Shown: piece by piece, positions 23,121-30,625 of the stretch | Layout of the letters: every line of letters begins with the position of its first letter | Numbering within the stretch: the stretch's first letter is position 1 | Origin: a virus | Strand: one strand, 5' to 3' | Virus record (IMG/VR): IMGVR_UViG_3300006192_000021 | Span: 1 to 32,756 of that record | DNA: 32,756 nt | Notes under the pieces: generated by a model | The model's input: the letters and a program-made list of their open reading frames with translations, nothing else | Database searches by the model: none | Told to the model about the DNA's origin: nothing | Program-made: the position numbers and the translations under genes

Positions 23121-23519
23121 ATGGTAGATAAAGAGAAAGATATGCAAGCAGTAACAGCAGAAGAGGTAGAGACAAGTAAAGATACAGAAGCGATTAACCG
23201 AGTATTAGTAGGTAAAAACGATTTATTTAAAAAGCATTATAAGATAGACGAGTTAGGTTTAGAATTTGATATCGAAATCAAACACCCTAACGCACTAGAA
23301 CAAGCTAAGATTCATGCGAAGACAGCTCTATATTTTGACGGGTTAGGACGATTCATGGCAGATTCCATTATCCTAGCATATACTACGTTAGCTACATTAC
23401 GTGTATGCGGTAAAAAAGTACCAGACTTTTTAGCGAATGACGAAGACATCTACAACATGAACTTACTAGTCATGATAGGAGAGGACTACAGGGACTGGTT
23501 AGACTCCTTTCGATACTAA
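23121..23519 (+). CDS. Tail assembly chaperone, upstream frame
   Basis: 132 residues. ATG at 23121 behind AAGGGAGAG. First of the gpG/gpT-like pair encoded between tube and tape measure genes. An acidic N-terminus is followed by a helical domain (LEFDIEIKHPNALEQAKIHA, FLANDEDIYNMNLLVMIGED). Such proteins coat the tape measure and help tube assembly, and are not part of the virion. The frame ends at TAA 23517-23519; a minority of ribosomes is expected to shift +1 at TCC-TTT-CGA (23505-23513) and continue in the next ORF. Confidence 0.88.
   Translation: MVDKEKDMQAVTAEEVETSKDTEAINRVLVGKNDLFKKHYKIDELGLEFDIEIKHPNALEQAKIHAKTALYFDGLGRFMADSIILAYTTLATLRVCGKKVPDFLANDEDIYNMNLLVMIGEDYRDWLDSFRY
23505..23513 (+). 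other. Probable programmed +1 frameshift site in the tail chaperone gene
   Basis: The downstream frame opens at 23503 (TAG at 23500) and the upstream frame closes at 23517, leaving a 14-nt overlap. Within it TCC-TTT-CGA allows tRNA-Phe to slip from TTT to TTC before CGA. A -2 shift would give the same frame but no repeat suits it. Confidence 0.65.
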
Positions 23520-24129
23520 AATTGTACAGGAGCAAGGGGGAGTTAGGGTTCTCGCTAAAAAACCTTATGCAAGGAATCTGTGGCGGATAATGGAGAAGTT
23601 CAATGTCCTACCTACAGACGAAAGGTTCCAAAACCTTTCTAACGACCAGATAGGATTTATTCTTGAGAGTATGATTCTTGATAGGAAAGAAGAAGAGAGA
23701 GCAATGAAAGGGCTCAATTCTAAGAATCACTATGAAGATGAAGACGACTCATTCTGGAATGTGCCTATGGAAGACTTTGTTGCCCTTAAAGAGTACCATG
23801 ACGAGAGTAACATTGCTAACCAAGTGAATGAGCTAGTTGGAAAAGAATCCATGCAAAAAGCAAAAGAGAGATTCAAGTCAACCGAAGAATACAACCAGTT
23901 CTTAGAGTCAGGCGGTAAGTTAGCCAAACAGATGCAAGTAGACAATTACATAGAAGACAGACTACAAGCTGTATATGATGAGGTTGCAGAATTAGAGAAA
24001 GCAAAAGCTAACGGAGTAGAAGCACCCAAACGAGAAGGACAAATAAACTTAAAACCAACAGAAGTAGATACAATCAAGGAAGCTATTGACCTATTCGATG
24101 GCGAAGATGATGACGACTTCTATATTTAA
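23512..24129 (+). CDS. Tail assembly chaperone, C-terminal frame reached by +1 frameshift
   Basis: 205 residues after the shift; the first ATG is at 23590 (179 residues), but no ribosome binding site precedes it and the frame reads openly back to 23503. The predicted fusion is about 335 residues and continues DWLDSF as DTKIVQEQGGVRVLAKKPYA. The sequence is acidic and helical (ANQVNELVGKESMQKAKERF, YIEDRLQAVYDEVAELEKAK) and ends in the DDDDFYI tail. The extension is the part that binds the tape measure in lambda-type pairs. The tape measure gene follows after 21 nt. Confidence 0.8.
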   Translation, partial: DTKIVQEQGGVRVLAKKPYARNLWRIMEKFNVLPTDERFQNLSNDQIGFILESMILDRKEEERAMKGLNSKNHYEDEDDSFWNVPMEDFVALKEYHDESNIANQVNELVGKESMQKAKERFKSTEEYNQFLESGGKLAKQMQVDNYIEDRLQAVYDEVAELEKAKANGVEAPKREGQINLKPTEVDTIKEAIDLFDGEDDDDFYI

Positions 24130-24150
24130 AGAAGGAGGTGACAGACTCAC

Positions 24151-27100
24151 ATGGCAGAAAGAGATGTATTTAATTTTCAGATAGGTGCGGATAATCAAAA
24201 GGCGAAAGAAGCCTTTACGGAACTGAAGCAACTAGCTAAAGAAGTATCTGAAGCATCGAGTAATTTGACAGCGTCCCCGGGGATAAACAGAAACTTCTCT
24301 AACTTAATAAAAGAGATGACAGAAGCACAAATCAAGTATACAGAGTTCAAGACTAGTATGGACGAGAATATACAGATTAAGACAAGTATTATCTATGATA
24401 CACGAGCGGACGCAGATACAAAAAGAAAAGCCCAAGAATCCATAAATGCGATGAGGCAACAAGTTAAGAGAGCAAGAGAAGACTTCATGGTAATGAATAA
24501 TGAAGGTGCTCGTGCGATAACTAATTATGAGCGGACTACCGGCAGGAAAGGGAGAGCCGTACCTAAATCTTCATTCTACTTAGACGACTTAAATGCCACT
24601 GAGCGGTCACACAACTTTGTTAACAGTACAGCTAAGTCTATAAAATCAGAAACGCAAGAAGCATTACGGATAGGTAGAAGTGCCCTGAGTTCTAAATTTA
24701 TTAACAACAATAACGCCTCTACATACAAGAGAATTACAGGTGAGCTGTTAAGCGAAGACGTACAAGGAGCATCAATAGACCAGATTCGAAGTGGACAACC
24801 CATAGACGCACCCACCCCAGGAAGTCTACGCCACCAGATAATGTATGAACGGGAACAAGCCAAAGAGCGTGGAGCAGGTATTTACGCTAACATGACTGAA
24901 ACCGCTCCTACTGAACACATGAATAGACTTGAAGATATGAATAATCGGTACGGGAAAGCTCTGAGAGATATAGACTCTCCAATAAGGGAGTTGGAGTCCA
25001 AAAAAGCAGTGACAGAACAAACCGGAGGAATATTCCCCGAAAGTGAAGCTCAAGAGCTAGAAGAGCTCCTGCAAAAGAGGAACCGAATCGAGCAGAAGTA
25101 TAACTTAGCCGTAGAAGAAGAGACTATAAGACATGAGCTCCAAATGAGTGCCTTCAGAAAAGAGTTCAAACTCACAGAAGACGTTGTACAAAGCACAACT
25201 AAAACACTAGACTTACTAGATGACTCTGCTAAGAAACTAGCAGAACAAGTAGAGGAAGTCACAACAGCTAACGTCAGACAGAAACATGACCGAGACGAAT
25301 GGCAAGGTAGGGTTTCTGAACGTGCTTCTGCTATCGGTTTAGCTGTTGCCGGAGCTATGGCGTATGCGGTAGGTTCTAGATACTCAAGTGGTAAACAGAC
25401 AGTAGACAGTATGCGTGAAGATAGCTTGAACATTGGATACCGTACAGGTAACGCAGATTTCCGAGGTATTAGGCAAGACTATATGGAACAAGGAGCACCG
25501 CAAGGATGGAAAGGGCAAGACATGATTGCCTTTTCTGAAGCTGTGCTTGGCTCCCTTGGCTATATTGACGGGGATAACCTAACGAGTAATATGCAAAACA
25601 TAGCGGACTTCTCTAAGTTCTCTGGAGCAGGACAAGAGTCTGCCACAGCCTTCACATCGGGCTTACTTAGTACCGGAGGCATAACTGATGCAGACCAAGC
25701 AAGAGCTGTACAGGAGGGCTTCATAGGGGCTATAAAAGCGTCAGGAATGGAAGGACGAGAAAGAGAGCAACTAGACGCAGTAACAGCGATAAATGATAAC
25801 ATCTATCGTGGACGAGAAGCTAGTGAGGAGGAAATAAACTCACGTAACGCAATGATGGCTGTACTAGCCGGTACAGGTAATAGAGGACTACAAGGCGAGA
25901 ACCTAGCCGACTTTATGATGGGAGCGGACAATGCTATCAAAGGTGCAGACCCGTTCTCAAACATGGGAATGTTACTTGGCGTAGGTTCGGACGAAGCCTT
26001 CTCGGGAACAGACTGGCTATACGAGTTTATGAAGATACAAGAACAAGGGTTCTCACCAGAGAACTTTAACACAATACTCCAAAACTTAACCCCTATGACA
26101 GACGGCTCACCAGAAGCGATAGCTTCCCAGCTTAAAGCCTTGACGGGAGTAAGCACTGGAGTAGAGCCATTAAGAGACTTTATTGCTAAATACCCTGATG
26201 GGGTACCTATTGGGGCGGATGGCGAAGCTTTACTTAAAGAATTAGAGGTTATAGGTGCAGGAGAACTGGACACCAGAGAATCAAACTATATGGAAAGTGG
26301 AGACCAATCCGCACAAGCACAAGAAGCTTACTTAGCTAAAATGGACTCATTACTAAACGATAATGCGATGATTGACTCTATAAATAGTCTGAAAGAGTCC
26401 TTCGGGGACTGGGCTAGTGATAGTGCCGGGCGAGCAATCGGAACATCTATAGCTATCGGTCTTGGAGCAGGTATAGGGAGCTTCCTTACCGGTGTTATAG
26501 GTACTATGATGGGTACAGTCGGACTCAAAATGTTCAGTAAAACCCTCTTCGGTGGAGGTAGTCCGATAATAGCTAAACTGCTTGGTAAATTCGGAGCAGG
26601 TGCCGGTGGAGCTGGGGCTGGGGCTGGAGCTGGAGGTATACCAACTGTAGCACCATACGCAGGACAGAAAATAGCACAATACGGAGCAGGAGGTGCAGGT
26701 TCCGGAGGTGGAGGACTGTTCTCAGGCGGAGGAGAGGCACTAGCCGGAGGATTAAAAGGTGGAGCTTCAAAAGTTATGAGCACGATATCAAAAGTGGCTC
26801 CTTGGTTAATGGTAATGAACGGAATGTACCAGACCGCAACCGCAGACGATAAAGTTAAAGAGGGTTACACGCAAGCCGGAGGTATCGGAGGAGCTTTAGT
26901 AGGAGGTAAAGCAGGAGCAGTAGCCGTAGGTAAGTTAGGAGCAACCATCGGAACAACGATTCTACCAGGTATAGGTACCGCTATAGGTGCTACTTTGGGG
27001 GGGCTAGCAGGAGGTATCGGAGGTTACTTCTTAGGAAGTAAGGGTGGCGAGGCAATAGGTACTGCACTCAGCCCCCAAGAAAAAGCTAAACGGGAAGAGG

Positions 27101-28017
27101 CAGAGAGACTACAACAACAAGCAGATGCGGTCTTGAAAGTTAAAGGAACTCACAAAGTCAATGAAGACTTCAACTCAGTAACCGAACAGGAAGAGAAGTC
27201 TACTGTATCTCAACGAGTACACGCAGAACAACTAAGAGACAGCAACATCATTCAAGAGAACAAGAACTTATCTAAGTATGAAACCTTACTAGCCGAAACC
27301 AGAAGATTACTACAAATGTCAGCTACACAAAACGGCATTATAGGATTCTTAACTGGGCTACCTTCTGGTGGTTCTGGGGGAGCTTCGGGACAGCAGAAAG
27401 CTGTAGGAGACGGAAGGTACTGGACGAACTCAGATATAACTAAGCATGACTTAGGCTCAACGTCTAATGAGTTATCCGCACAAGAACTAAACGATTGGAT
27501 TAATTCAAAAGCACCGGCTAACTCAATCATGCGAGGTATGGGCGAAGCCTTTATGACAGCTGGACAAGAATCCGGACTAGACCCTAGATACCTTGTAGCA
27601 CACTCAGCCTTAGAAACCGGGTGGGGTACAAGTAACATAGCCCGAGATAAAGGTAACATGTACGGAATAGGTGCCTTTGACGCTTCACCATATGCTTCCG
27701 CTTACGAGTACTCGGGTACTGAAGCGGGAATCATCGAGGGAGCAAAATGGATTAGAGGAAACTACTACGACAAAGGGAACACAGACTTAACCAAGATGCA
27801 CGAAGCCGGGTACGCTACTGACCCAGAATGGGCGAGTAAAATAGGTAACACGATGAAGGGTGCTGAGAAGTATACCAGCCCATCACAAGAGGTTAACGTG
27901 AACACAACAGTTAACTATCAAGGTACAGGAGACACCACAAGAGACGCAGAACGGATAGGAACTGTAATTTCCAACAACATATCAGCTACCTTTAGGCACG
28001 AGAGAATTAGAGCATAA
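24151..28017 (+). CDS. Tail tape measure protein with C-terminal glucosaminidase-like domain
   Basis: 1288 residues. ATG at 24151, about 10 nt behind AAGGAGGTGA. The N-terminal 400 residues are long helices and coiled coil. Gly/Ala-rich hydrophobic stretches follow at about 770-990 (IGTSIAIGLGAGIGSFLTG; GGLAGGIGGYFLGSKGGEA), likely the membrane-inserting part. Residues of about 1125-1260 resemble GH73-type glucosaminidases, with candidate acid E1155 in AHSALETGWGTSNIARDKGN and GNMYGIGAFD after it. The protein sets tail length (at about 0.15 nm per residue, near 190 nm if fully helical) and may open peptidoglycan during injection. The terminator at 28024 follows directly. Confidence 0.95.
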   Translation: MAERDVFNFQIGADNQKAKEAFTELKQLAKEVSEASSNLTASPGINRNFSNLIKEMTEAQIKYTEFKTSMDENIQIKTSIIYDTRADADTKRKAQESINAMRQQVKRAREDFMVMNNEGARAITNYERTTGRKGRAVPKSSFYLDDLNATERSHNFVNSTAKSIKSETQEALRIGRSALSSKFINNNNASTYKRITGELLSEDVQGASIDQIRSGQPIDAPTPGSLRHQIMYEREQAKERGAGIYANMTETAPTEHMNRLEDMNNRYGKALRDIDSPIRELESKKAVTEQTGGIFPESEAQELEELLQKRNRIEQKYNLAVEEETIRHELQMSAFRKEFKLTEDVVQSTTKTLDLLDDSAKKLAEQVEEVTTANVRQKHDRDEWQGRVSERASAIGLAVAGAMAYAVGSRYSSGKQTVDSMREDSLNIGYRTGNADFRGIRQDYMEQGAPQGWKGQDMIAFSEAVLGSLGYIDGDNLTSNMQNIADFSKFSGAGQESATAFTSGLLSTGGITDADQARAVQEGFIGAIKASGMEGREREQLDAVTAINDNIYRGREASEEEINSRNAMMAVLAGTGNRGLQGENLADFMMGADNAIKGADPFSNMGMLLGVGSDEAFSGTDWLYEFMKIQEQGFSPENFNTILQNLTPMTDGSPEAIASQLKALTGVSTGVEPLRDFIAKYPDGVPIGADGEALLKELEVIGAGELDTRESNYMESGDQSAQAQEAYLAKMDSLLNDNAMIDSINSLKESFGDWASDSAGRAIGTSIAIGLGAGIGSFLTGVIGTMMGTVGLKMFSKTLFGGGSPIIAKLLGKFGAGAGGAGAGAGAGGIPTVAPYAGQKIAQYGAGGAGSGGGGLFSGGGEALAGGLKGGASKVMSTISKVAPWLMVMNGMYQTATADDKVKEGYTQAGGIGGALVGGKAGAVAVGKLGATIGTTILPGIGTAIGATLGGLAGGIGGYFLGSKGGEAIGTALSPQEKAKREEAERLQQQADAVLKVKGTHKVNEDFNSVTEQEEKSTVSQRVHAEQLRDSNIIQENKNLSKYETLLAETRRLLQMSATQNGIIGFLTGLPSGGSGGASGQQKAVGDGRYWTNSDITKHDLGSTSNELSAQELNDWINSKAPANSIMRGMGEAFMTAGQESGLDPRYLVAHSALETGWGTSNIARDKGNMYGIGAFDASPYASAYEYSGTEAGIIEGAKWIRGNYYDKGNTDLTKMHEAGYATDPEWASKIGNTMKGAEKYTSPSQEVNVNTTVNYQGTGDTTRDAERIGTVISNNISATFRHERIRA

Positions 28018-28023
28018 ACACAC

Positions 28024-28051
28024 ACCCCTATTAAAGTAATAGGGGTTTTTT
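28024..28051 (+). terminator. Rho-independent terminator overlapping the next promoter
   Basis: ACCCCTATT / AATAGGGGT stem with a 5-nt loop and a T6 run (28046-28051). Its U-run touches TGTGGTATAAT of the next promoter, so one unit ends where the next begins. Confidence 0.93.
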
Positions 28052-28052
28052 G

Positions 28053-28077
28053 TGGTATAATAGGGGTATGCTATATT
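28053..28077 (+). promoter_or_regulatory. Paired extended -10 elements before the baseplate unit
   Basis: TGGTATAAT (28053-28061) and TGCTATATT (28069-28077), 16 nt apart, immediately behind the terminator U-run. Same layout as at 23055. Confidence 0.6.
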
Positions 28078-28101
28078 TACATAGAGAGGGGATGAACTCG
28101 A

Positions 28102-30027
28102 TTGGAAAACCCAATGACAACAACCGTACTAAGAAGACCAACATTTGACTTAAGATTTATAACCGAGAACAGTGAGTATCATATTGTCCATGACCTATCT
28201 GTATCCTTGAAGAACAAGTTTATGACAGAAAGTGTCATCAGTATGACGACTGCAAACGCAATGGAAGATGATTCCTCAGCTTTCTCTTTTGTCCTTGCCG
28301 GAGATATGGAATGGACGAAGATACTTAATGCGAATGATATGGTCGTACTTAAAATAAACCCAAATGAAGTTACACCAAATGACTTAAGTAAAAAAGACAA
28401 AGTAAAAAACGATGTCATCATGATAGGACTAGTCACAGAAGTAAGACTAGAAGGTACCTATAGTGATAACACAAAAATGTATAGAGTAACCGGACAATCA
28501 TTCGCTAAAGCATTCATTCAATTTGAACTAAGTACCATAAGGCAAGTAACCTATACAGGGGTTACTGGCTGGTTAGAGAATGAGAGTACTGATTCTGGAG
28601 GAACTGGCGGAGGATTCTACGCAGAGCTATCCAGAAAGACAGTGGCAGAGACCGTTAAAGCTATGCTAGATAGGTTCATGCAATACATGGAATATAACTT
28701 TGTGAGTGACGAAACAGACAATACAAAACTCCTAACACGAATCCGAACAGAAATAACAAGTTGGTCTGAAGACGAGATGCTACAAGACCCCACACCCTTC
28801 TTGAACTTTGAAGGTTCCTTTAACCAACTACTAGGAGAGATAGTAACCAAACCTTTCTGTGAGAAATTCTTTGAAGTATGGATAAGTGAAGAAGGTAACG
28901 AGAAAGCTAAATTTGTTGTAAGACGAACACCATTTGATGAAGAGGACTGGAAGAGACTGCCGAGACATGAACTATACTCTAGGGACGTAATCACAGAGAG
29001 TGTAGCCCACTCAGACATGGATGCCTACTCAGTGTTCAGTATATTCCCAGAAAACAGTATTGTATCAAACACCTCCGCCTTAGTCAGACCGAAATACCAC
29101 CCGAGTTTAATCAAGAAGTATGGGTACAAAATGCTAGAAGTTACACACAGTTACCTGTCACCTATGAACGATAATGCTCCAGACTCGGACGTTGGTAATC
29201 TTATAGATAGATACTCCACGAGGCTGTATAACTGGTACTCAAATAACCCTAACTTCTATGAAGGGGAAATTGTAGTGATTGGGCACCCAGATTACCGACT
29301 TGGTAACCGACTACTATACAGAGACACAGAGAATAGTGATGTATGGGAGTATTACATTGAAAGTGTTGAACATGAGTTTACATATACACAAGGGTACACA
29401 ACAACACTAGGAGTTACAAGAGGCTTACGAATTGAAACCAACCCAGACTCACCAAACTACGACTTAGACGGGGGACGATTCACTAACACAGTAGGAGACC
29501 CGCAAGACTTCAAAGGAGGCTACTTCGGAGAAGCATCTATCGGAACCATGATTAATATGATGGAAGGGGCTCAAACAGATAGCCCAGAAAGAGCCGGATT
29601 AGGAAACACTGTCAACAACTCAAATACCGTAAAGCCTGCTGAAGGGGTAAAGACTTCAGGATACGGAAACAGATACCACCCAATTTCTGGGCAATGGCGA
29701 ATGCACGAAGGGACAGATATAGCCGGAGGAAGTTCCGTCATCAGAGCTATGGCAAGTGGGGTAGTCGTTACCGCAAGGTTTGATTCTGGATGGGGTCGGT
29801 ACATAGAGATAGACCATGGCAATTTAAACGGAGAAGGTAAGGTACTATCCCGGTACGCTCACTTGGAACAAAGTCACGTAGCCGTAGGGCAGAACGTAAC
29901 AGCCGGAGAACAGATAGGCGTTATGGGGCAAACCGGAACCGCTACAGGGGTCCATTTACACTTTGAGATGGAAGTGAATGGGCAGAAGATAAACCCTGAA
30001 ACGTGGTTTACTTGGAGGGAAGCTTAA
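28102..30027 (+). CDS. Tail hub protein with C-terminal M23 peptidase (tail-associated lysin)
   Basis: 641 residues. TTG start at 28102 behind GAGAGGGGATG. Residues 1 to about 480 have the hub (gp27/gpD-like) pattern of beta-barrel segments (LVTEVRLEGTYSDNTKMYRV, YIESVEHEFTYTQGYTTTLG). A Gly/Asn-rich linker leads to an M23 (lysostaphin-type) zinc metallopeptidase at about 515-641, with H535 and D539 (HEGTD) and H618, H620 (HLHFE). It would cut peptide cross-bridges of the cell wall at the tail tip. The stop overlaps the next ATG by one base (TAATG). Confidence 0.92.
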   Translation: MENPMTTTVLRRPTFDLRFITENSEYHIVHDLSVSLKNKFMTESVISMTTANAMEDDSSAFSFVLAGDMEWTKILNANDMVVLKINPNEVTPNDLSKKDKVKNDVIMIGLVTEVRLEGTYSDNTKMYRVTGQSFAKAFIQFELSTIRQVTYTGVTGWLENESTDSGGTGGGFYAELSRKTVAETVKAMLDRFMQYMEYNFVSDETDNTKLLTRIRTEITSWSEDEMLQDPTPFLNFEGSFNQLLGEIVTKPFCEKFFEVWISEEGNEKAKFVVRRTPFDEEDWKRLPRHELYSRDVITESVAHSDMDAYSVFSIFPENSIVSNTSALVRPKYHPSLIKKYGYKMLEVTHSYLSPMNDNAPDSDVGNLIDRYSTRLYNWYSNNPNFYEGEIVVIGHPDYRLGNRLLYRDTENSDVWEYYIESVEHEFTYTQGYTTTLGVTRGLRIETNPDSPNYDLDGGRFTNTVGDPQDFKGGYFGEASIGTMINMMEGAQTDSPERAGLGNTVNNSNTVKPAEGVKTSGYGNRYHPISGQWRMHEGTDIAGGSSVIRAMASGVVVTARFDSGWGRYIEIDHGNLNGEGKVLSRYAHLEQSHVAVGQNVTAGEQIGVMGQTGTATGVHLHFEMEVNGQKINPETWFTWREA

Positions 30028-30623
30028 TGAGCGAAATGCACAAACCACATAATAAAACACAAGAAGAGATAGAACGCAACAGGCAACTAATACAACGAAC
30101 AGAAGAAACGAATATATCAACACAGTTGCTGAGAGCACTTGAAGAAGAGAAGCAACCAACTGAGCAGGCGAAAGAAGCAACCGATTTTGCATTAACCTTC
30201 CTAGACCAGATAACTATCTACTCAATCCATGAAGGGTGGAGAGATACCAACCCTCTTCTAGGGGAAGCACCCTACGCAATGGATAATGCTTCCTTTGTCT
30301 ACTGGTGCTATCACAAAGCGGGGGTACAGTTAAGAGGTGGGAACAAGAATCACACAGTTCAGACCATTAAGAATGATTTTAACCTCACTACCGTAGGGAA
30401 CATAGGGGCGAACTTAGACTATGAAGACTTGGCTTATGGAGACATACTGTTCTTCTATAATGACAAGCATATTGGAATATACATAGGGGACGGAGATTTC
30501 ATAAGCTTCCTAGGTACAGGAGCTAACAACCCTTCTGGTGGGTTAAGAAAAAGAAACATGATTAAAGGTAAGTGGAGAAACCACTTCCAAGGACACGTAA
30601 TGAGACATAGAGAGGAGGCATAA
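30027..30623 (+). CDS. NlpC/P60-like tail protein lacking the usual catalytic Cys
   Basis: 198 residues. The ATG at 30027 has GGAGGGA 6 nt upstream; an in-frame GTG at 30003 lies inside the hub gene without support. N-terminal helix (about 1-50), then an NlpC/P60-type fold: PYAMDNASFVYWCYHKAGV, LAYGDILFFYNDKHIGIYIG, FISFLG. In active enzymes the motif is DCSxFV; here N87 replaces Cys and A88 the next Ser, while H148 (KHIGIYIG) is kept. It may be inactive and serve as a wall-binding or structural plug, or C94 could substitute, which I think less likely. Cotranscribed with the hub and the next baseplate gene. Confidence 0.85.
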   Translation: MSEMHKPHNKTQEEIERNRQLIQRTEETNISTQLLRALEEEKQPTEQAKEATDFALTFLDQITIYSIHEGWRDTNPLLGEAPYAMDNASFVYWCYHKAGVQLRGGNKNHTVQTIKNDFNLTTVGNIGANLDYEDLAYGDILFFYNDKHIGIYIGDGDFISFLGTGANNPSGGLRKRNMIKGKWRNHFQGHVMRHREEA

Positions 30624-30625
30624 GT

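Noticed and set aside
26328-26783. Long minus-strand ORFs opposite the tape measure gene
   Set aside because: Low-complexity Pro/Ala readings that mirror the Gly/Ala-rich tape measure codons; no ribosome binding site; all confident genes are on the + strand.
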